From: Dermacentor variabilis
Taxonomy: Eukaryota; Arthropoda; Arachnida; Ixodida; Ixodidae
DNA: 64,000 nt
Assembly (NCBI RefSeq): GCF_050947875.1
Contig: NC_134568.1
Span: 215,059,678 to 215,123,677, forward strand
Reading direction: 5' to 3'
Position numbers and translations under genes: made by a program. The notes beneath the pieces are model-generated. The model saw nothing but the letters and a program-made list of their open reading frames with translations, did no database searches and was not told the origin of the DNA. This document shows, in pieces, positions 57,931 through 64,000 of the stretch (positions are counted from its first letter, which is position 1; every line of letters starts with the position of its first letter).

Positions 57931-58125
57931 TCAGGTTCCCGCGAAGAGCATTTGTGAGCTCCGTCTATACGTTAAACTTGTAAACTGGCACGTGATCTCG
58001 AGAAGAATCTTGACATCGAGCCTGCGTGTGTCGTTCATGATGATTCCTTCACGCAGACTCGGCAGTCCCAGGGCTGGCTCCGCGAAGATGAAGCCCGCGG
58101 CCCATGTCAGCCGCCAAATACACAC
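57931..58125 (-). other. Unrecognised open stretch, possible exon
   Basis: The minus frame (WAAGFIFAEPALGLPSLREG, then MNDTRRLDVKILLEITCQF) has a natural-looking composition and mostly G/C third positions. The plus strand is also open here and has an acceptor-like pyrimidine stretch ending in AG at 57944. I recognise no family on either strand and found no matching splice donor. Confidence 0.2.
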
Positions 58126-58567
58126 ACAACGTGGCGCAGACGAGCTCGCGCGCGTTGGGCCGTGTTGGAACGCGCACGTTCTGAAAGGGGCCGCTCCCCG
58201 CGGGAATCCAAGGGCATCGCCTCGACGCCCGTGTGTTTGTGATCCCTGCGCTTCCTTCTGCTTAGGCTGCGCAGCGTGTGCCCGTGGTTGATTCGTCGCA
58301 GCCTACGCGCCCTTTTCGGGACCGACACTGTGGGCCGGCTTATTGCTCGCTGTTACAACGAGATCCCCTCGTTCCCGGGTTCGCTCCCGCGGCCAGCGGA
58401 GGCGGCAAAATCTGGCTGTTCTCCTTTGTTTTTTTCCTGTTTACTGGCGCCATACACGACCGTGGGTGTCCCGCTGAAAACGAACAGAGAAACGTGCTGT
58501 TAGCTCCGTCTGCTCTTTCTGCCCATGATGCTCCTTGCGTGCCCCGGCGTCCGCACACAGACAGGTA

Positions 58568-58798
<231 letters not shown>

Positions 58799-58799
58799 A

Positions 58800-59320
58800 C
58801 ACAGCTCACCGGAAATGTGCTCCATCGAGCACGGCTGTGGAGCGCGCCATGGTTTCTGTGGGCACACGGCGTATACGAAAAAAAGAGATGGAGGCAGTAG
58901 CTGTGCACCATGCCGCCATTTCCTGAGAAGGCCTTGTTTTCCTCTTTAAGAAACCAACTGTGTGCCGTTACTGTTGATTGGTTTTCTTGCGCTCCTATTT
59001 CTAACGGTGTCTGGAATATCTGGACTCCGCTATCTTTGTCCTCTTCACTGCAGAGCCTCTTTTTGTCGGCGCTTGTTGTTGAACCTTGCCCCTTAGCGGA
59101 GGTAAGCTTTCGCGTCTGGCTTCCTACCAGTTACTGGTGTGGTCCGCTTTTTTAGCAATGATAAGTTCGGCTTAACTGCGCCACCACAGTGTCTAATTAT
59201 ATCTTCTGAACGAGCATGCATTGTTTGCACTGCAACATTCTTCGAGAACCTTTTCTGAACCGATTATGGCACTCGGATTGTGAAAGCTTTTTGTATGTTA
59301 ACGACACCAATGGTAACTTT
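58800..59320. other. No gene recognised
   Basis: No supported feature. Confidence 0.5.
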
Positions 59321-59322
59321 CG

Positions 59323-59460
59323 TAGTCAAAGGTAAAGCGGACGCCGTCCAAAAACATAAAAAAAGAAAACAAGACGTTTCGGCTTCCGCAAGAAAGCCGA
59401 AACGTTTTCTTTACTTTTCTTTTTTATGTTTTTGGTCGGCTTCCTCTTTACCTTTGACTA
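59323..59460. repeat. Long near-perfect hairpin (138 nt)
   Basis: The arms 59323-59386 and 59393-59460 pair almost throughout, around a loop of about six bases. Features include outer ends tagtcaaaggtaaag / ctttacctttgacta and inner acgtttcggctt / aagccgaaacgt. It may be a foldback transposon or a terminal fragment of another repeat. Confidence 0.85.
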
Positions 59461-60063
59461 GGAGCAATCCCGACCACACGAGTTTTTGTCGAACTCTTGA
59501 TTTCGATAAGTTGCGTAATTGAACCAGGGAGTACACTTGTTGCGATTTTTTATCCTGTTCACAATAGAGGCGAACAAGGAAAGTTTCGACATCTGGGCGC
59601 TGAAAGAGCATTACGTTGACGTCCGGCGTGCCCCGCGTTGTCTGTGCGCATCAATGGCGTTGTCTGTGTGCTCACGTGTGAAGTGGCCTCCTGTAGCTTC
59701 CTTAAGTTGCCGTGTCAGATTCCCCTACTAATTCTGCACGTGGCTACCCAAGCTTATTAAATAATTTGGCCATTATCTGTCGAGGTCCACTTTCGCACAT
59801 TCAGCCCATGGGGCTTTACAAGATAATCGTCTACACAGGAAGTGCTACATGAATGAAGCTCTCTTCTTCAGCACGGCCTTTAACAAGGGTACTGTACATG
59901 CGTGGCTGCAGCGAAAATCTTTTTCAATGTCTTTCACATTCGTTGTCAAAACTATGAAGACAAACAAAGAATTCCAGCAAATAATATCGTATTTCAGTGC
60001 AAAGCGACACCCGGCACATTGCGCAAATAATTACAGTAAAATATATTGTTAGACTTTGTGCGT

Positions 60064-60843
60064 TGTTACGATCGGTATGCAGGGGTACCGACCTGCAAAA
60101 TTTTCCAAAGCCTGCTGCAGCTGTGGAGGTGGCGTTCTTCCGTGAAGCGACCTTCGAACTCTTCTTAGCCCCGCTGCGACAACTAGCTTTGTACGGACGA
60201 CACTCGGCCGCCTCAACAGCCCGACGGCGCCGGCATGTCTAGTGATGGTCGGCGGACCGAGTATTGTTTGTTGATTCGCCGTAACCTTCACGGTTTGTTT
60301 GGGGCGGGGGAACTCCTGGAAGGGGATGTTTCGCGGTGCGATCCCACGGGCCCCAAGAGTCGTCACAGTCAATGGACAGACGCGGCCGCCACTGACGGCG
60401 GGGTCAGCTCTGGGATCAAGAGGCGCCTGCTCGGGGCAAAACCCCTGTTTGCGAGAACCCTCTCACCTCGGTGTGTTCAGTGAAACCTGTGCGGAAGTGA
60501 GTATGTAAACCCTCCACCTCAAAGGCGGGCCGGCCACGATGACTTTGGACGCTCCCATTGGTCGAAGGTTGAACGGCCGTTTTCCCTCACCTAGGGATCC
60601 AGGGAGGACAGAGTGTTCTTAAGCAGCCGTTGGCGGCTCCTCAGTGTGCATTCTCTTTCAGTCATGCTACACTGATGAACTGTAACGCTCTCCACCCTTC
60701 ATGTAGATATTGTAAATAAGTCCCATATTCCTCGTTCTCAATGAGAACAAGTCCCTCCCTTCAACAACGTCCTTAGCGTGGATGAGTCGGACGACGGCAT
60801 GGGCCAGCTACCATCTATTTCATGCCCGACCCCAACTCTTACA
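60064..60843 (+). mobile_element. Solo LTR F (780 bp), target duplication GCGT
   Basis: From TGTTACGATCGGTATGC to CAACTCTTACA, with GCGT at 60060-60063 and 60844-60847. Its first eight bases equal those of the intact element. The 3' third matches LTRs B-E (caacgtccttagcgtggatg, gacgacggcatgggccagct). Confidence 0.9.
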
Positions 60844-60847
60844 GCGT

Positions 60848-61690
60848 GCAACCGCACCCACAACGTTGAACAATGAAAAGCGATTTTCCTGCCGACGTAC
60901 CGATATGCATGAGACGTGTGACACCCTGTACATTATAATGCACTCTGTCTTCAGTCCTTTTCAGAATTAACTTCGAAGGAATTACGTGGAACATTCAACC
61001 CTTGAGGGGAGGAGTAGAAGGAGGATGTTGTTGACTGCAGGTGGATCTAGCCTCGCTCGAAATGCCGGTAATTGCTTCGCCCCAGCGCAGCCTTACAACA
61101 GAGTTTAGGAGCCTACAAACTAGTCACATTGTTCAGTGCGTCCACATCAAAGCGCATCACGAGACGGGCGAACAAGGCGACACGCACAGCTGTGCTGAAC
61201 AGCATGCAAGCCGTGGCCTGTGCGCCACTACACAGCGCCCCGATATGAGTCTGCTAATCGTTGCCGATCACAATATAAGTAGTACATTGAGAACTTGAGT
61301 CGGCACCGGAACACGTCCCGCCTGAATGTGCAATGTCCTTGCGGAAACAACATGCCGTCTACATTAGCATGTGGGGCGCCTCCATGACGCTAAAGCGCGT
61401 CAACCAAAGAATCGCGTCTGTATAGCGGGTCTAGGACACGGCAACAAATAATGCTCAACAGCTCACTGACAGTCTTGCAGGTCGCACGCAAGGGCGACGC
61501 GGCAGTCCCATCATATTCGGCCCTGTATAGGCGGATTTAAAGTTGGATGCATTCAGAACTGCATGAAACTGGTTCGCGCCGGACTTGGCCTAGACCGCTG
61601 TGTCGTCGCAGACGACGAAATATGCCCGTTAAGTGGTTTTATATCAATGCCATGCGAACATACCACATAATGGATGAAGGGGGCCGTTTA
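60848..61690. other. No gene recognised
   Basis: No supported feature. The right end may belong to the 3' end of the gypsy relic. Confidence 0.45.
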
Positions 61691-61850
61691 CTTTAGGTCG
61701 CGAAGGTGAGCGCAAGAGCGGCCAGCTGGTTGATGTACTCATCATCGTCCTCTTCCTCTTTTGCCGCCCGGGACCGCAAGCACGTTCACCGGTCTTCGTT
61801 TTCTTCACGCGTAACATTCCTCTCGTCGCAGACGAAGCCCGCCGGACGAG

Positions 61851-62366
61851 TCAATACATTTGCCTCAAAGTGAACAATTTCAAGCGGCCGACATGGACCA
61901 CTTGGGTCTTGACAGTTCTTGTACCACTCGCCGTGAGCTAAGCTATGTTATAGTTGACTTCCGTGAGTCTGTTGATGATAACAAACGGTCCATCGTAGGT
62001 GGCCGAAAGCTTTTGGCATAACCCGCGTTTCCGTACTGGAGTCCACAGCCAGACTAAATCACCAGGGCGATAGCTTGCCGGATGGTGGCGAATGTCGTAG
62101 CGTGCTTCTTATCTGTCCTGCGATGCCAAAGTGTGCAAACGAGCAATACGACGAGCTTCTTCGGCAAGGTAGAGAGTCTCGGCGACAGTGGGATTTTCGT
62201 GACTACAGAAAGGGAAAACAGTGTCGATTGTGTACCGGGGTGGCGGTGCGTACAGCAGGAAGAAAGGGCTATAGCCGGTAGTCTGGTGCTTAGCGGTGTT
62301 GAACGCGTACGTGATAATAAAGCAGTACGTCATCCCAGTTCTTGTGGTCGGATGAAACACACATGG
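61851..62366 (-). pseudogene. Ty3/gypsy integrase C-terminus (relic)
   Basis: On the minus strand: HKNWDDVL, then after a frameshift YAFNTAKHQTTGYSPFFLLY (typical end of the integrase core), AEEARRIARLHTL, RPGDLVWLW and a GPY/F module (ATYDGPFVIINRLTEVNY), ending VVHVGRLKLF and a stop at 61851. Integrase is here the last Pol domain, the ordinary gypsy order, unlike the intact element. At least two frameshifts and a stop kill it. Solo LTR G interrupts it at 62366, and a few upstream codons (RTIVNMLSM) reappear at 63139-63165. Confidence 0.8.
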
Positions 62367-63134
62367 TGTTAGGATCGGCCTGCAGGGGTACTGCTCTGCA
62401 AAACTATCTCAGCCCGCTGCAGGTGCTTCGAGCGATTCGCGGTGGTGGCGCCCTTCAGACAACCAGCGAGAATGACAGCGCTAACCAATCATCAACTACC
62501 TTTGGAGAACTTGACTTCGGCGGCGTTAATCCACCATGCGCCTCGTTTGGGGAATCGGCGACTACAGGAGAAAGGCAGCTCTGGAATTTAGTGGCGCCGG
62601 ACAAGGGACAACCGGCGGCCACGCGGCTGTGGTCGGGCGTGACCACCTGGCTACGGGGACGCAAGACAATGGACACCACGACGGCCGCGTTGCGAAGGTC
62701 AGCTCCGAGTGCTGCGAAGGTCGTCTGCCCTCGAAGGGGGGGGGCAGTGAAAGTGTGTACGTGTGTGTGTGAGCCCTCCTCCGCCAAAAAGGGGGGTCAT
62801 CTACGATGACGTCGAACGATGACGTCGAGCGGAGTGTTTGTAAGCAGCTGTTTGTCGCTGCTACAGGGTGCTCGTCGTCGTGCTCTGTGCTCGTCAGTGT
62901 ACTCGTGAGCTGTGTGCTGTATGCTCGTTTTGCATGCTCCATTTGGGAGGCACGCTGGATTGTCAAATGTATCACTTGCTTAAACTGTAAATACTGTAAA
63001 TAAACCCTGCTCACCTAGTTCCTCCCAAGTTCTTCTCTACGACCTTCAACCCCTTCAAATGGTGGCAGCGGCGAGATCGACCGCCAACTCCTTCAACTGT
63101 ACGCCAGCGGTGGGATCGTCCGACAAATCTTACA
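62367..63134 (+). mobile_element. Solo LTR G (768 bp), target duplication ATGG
   Basis: From TGTTAGGATCGGCCTGC to CAAATCTTACA, with ATGG at 62363-62366 and 63135-63138. It lies in the gypsy integrase relic, opposite in orientation. Near its end it has tggtggcagcggcgagatcg, a motif similar to the leader of the intact element. Confidence 0.9.
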
Positions 63135-63167
63135 ATGGATAGCATGTTTACAATTGTTCGTTTCGTG

Positions 63168-63234
<67 letters not shown>

Positions 63235-63286
63235 CGTCCGACAAATCTTACAATGGATAGCATGTTTACAATTGTTCGTTTCGTGC

Positions 63287-63345
<59 letters not shown>
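63114..63345. repeat. 118-bp tandem duplication with (TA)n tracts
   Basis: The unit starting gatcgtccgacaaatcttac occurs at 63114 and 63232. Each copy contains the last bases of LTR G, the ATGG flank, the integrase codons and a TA microsatellite (63169-63230 and 63289-63340). Confidence 0.88.
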
Positions 63346-63378
<33 letters not shown>

Positions 63379-64000
63379 CCCCTCGGTGTGTAAACCGAGG
63401 GGTTCGTATTTTGATAATCGCAACCATATGAATCCGGCAGGCAAGAGAGAGAGAGACAGGAATATATGAAGGCAGGGATGTTAACCAGTCAAAAGTCTGG
63501 TTGGCTACCCTACGCTGGGGGAACAGAGAAGGGGAAGAGAGAGAGAAGGTGTAAAGACGTGTACGGACTGTACTTGAGTTAAAGCCGCTCGCGAATTCCG
63601 GACGCTCTGAGAAAGCCCAAAAGACAATGAAGCCAAGCAAAGCATAGGGGTAGTTTATATGGTTTATATCAACTGCACAATGGATAAGCTCAAGTGAAAT
63701 GAGAGTGGACGAAGAAACAACTTGCCGCCAGTAGGAGCGTAACGCACGCACGCACGCACGCACGCACGCACACACACTCCTTGACCGTAAGCAGCGCCGG
63801 CTAACACTCTCAAGGCGAACATTGTCGACATTTACGAAAGCCCGAGTAAGTGGATAGCAGGATGGCCGCCGCGATAGCCGAATCGGTGAAACGCTGCACG
63901 CGAACGCTCTTAAGTAAGATTGCGCCCTTTAGGTCCTATCTTGCCACACAACAATCATCGTCATCTGTCTTGACCGCATTTCCTTTTCTTTAACGCTCCG
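63346..64000. other. No gene; GA and CGCA microsatellites, degenerate tRNA-like segment
   Basis: GA tracts lie at 63348-63377 and 63444-63456, and a (GCAC)n tract at 63740-63775. About 63866-63895 (gccgcgatagccgaatcggt) looks like a tRNA D-arm/A box but has no B box, so it is at most a SINE head remnant. Confidence 0.5.

Noticed and set aside
63011..63775. Frames made of YI repeats and flanks
   Set aside because: Produced by TA microsatellites; the flanks belong to a solo LTR and a gypsy relic.

Overview
The window looks like nuclear DNA of a hard tick (ixodid, probably metastriate). The main evidence is about eleven copies of a tRNA-headed SINE that I recognise as the tick family Ruka, plus tick-typical RTE-like and other LINE tails, a Penelope-like element, TTAA-flanked TIR elements and many long microsatellites. 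I see no complete host gene, no rRNA, no functional tRNA, no CRISPR and nothing bacterial. This is intergenic or intronic DNA built by repeated nesting of mobile elements. The only plausible host coding piece is a THAP zinc-finger open frame at 52945, which is cut off by a TIR element.

Layout. 1-541: right end of a Tigger/pogo DNA transposon (transposase tail and terminal repeat). 3.6-4.5 kb: Ruka fragment and a minus-strand RTE-like LINE 3' end. 6.2-7.0 kb: two Ruka copies. 7.9-8.0 kb: long ATGT microsatellite. 8.26-9.91 kb: two solo LTRs. 12.2-13.3 kb: dead minus-strand Ty3/gypsy gag. 14.9 kb: nested palindromes. 18.3-20.6 kb: dead Penelope-like element (RT plus GIY-YIG) broken by a solo LTR and by a Ruka copy. 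21.1-27.2 kb: unclassified TIR and SINE-like repeats, an isolated LTR and a LINE 3' fragment. 27.5-33.0 kb: a minus-strand APE-type LINE with a 2A-like motif in ORF1, split by an RTE-like fragment that is itself split by a TIR element. 34.0-41.5 kb: an intact LTR retrotransposon inside a decayed LINE ORF1. 41.6-46.0 kb: Ruka copies and an 800-bp TTAA element. 46.8-48.2 kb: 3' half of a LINE with a long open RT frame. 49.1-49.8 kb: a hAT-like TIR element. 52.3-55.1 kb: Ruka, the THAP frame and two TIR elements. 55.1-56.9 kb and 60.0-63.2 kb: four more solo LTRs, one inside a gypsy integrase relic. 58.6 kb: long GC/GT tract. 59.3 kb: 138-nt near-perfect hairpin.

The centrepiece is the 7,009-bp element at 34301-41309. 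It has 811-bp LTRs that look identical, a 4-bp target duplication (ACAG) and one uninterrupted 1,502-codon gag-pol frame. Its RT and RNase H are of Ty3/gypsy type, but the integrase lies before the reverse transcriptase, as in Ty1/copia. That order is known from the Gmr1-like group, first described from deuterostomes. Seven solo LTRs elsewhere in the window share its terminal bases and 4-bp target duplications, so this lineage, or a close one, has probably shaped the locus repeatedly. All family assignments were made by reading the sequence; no database search was run.
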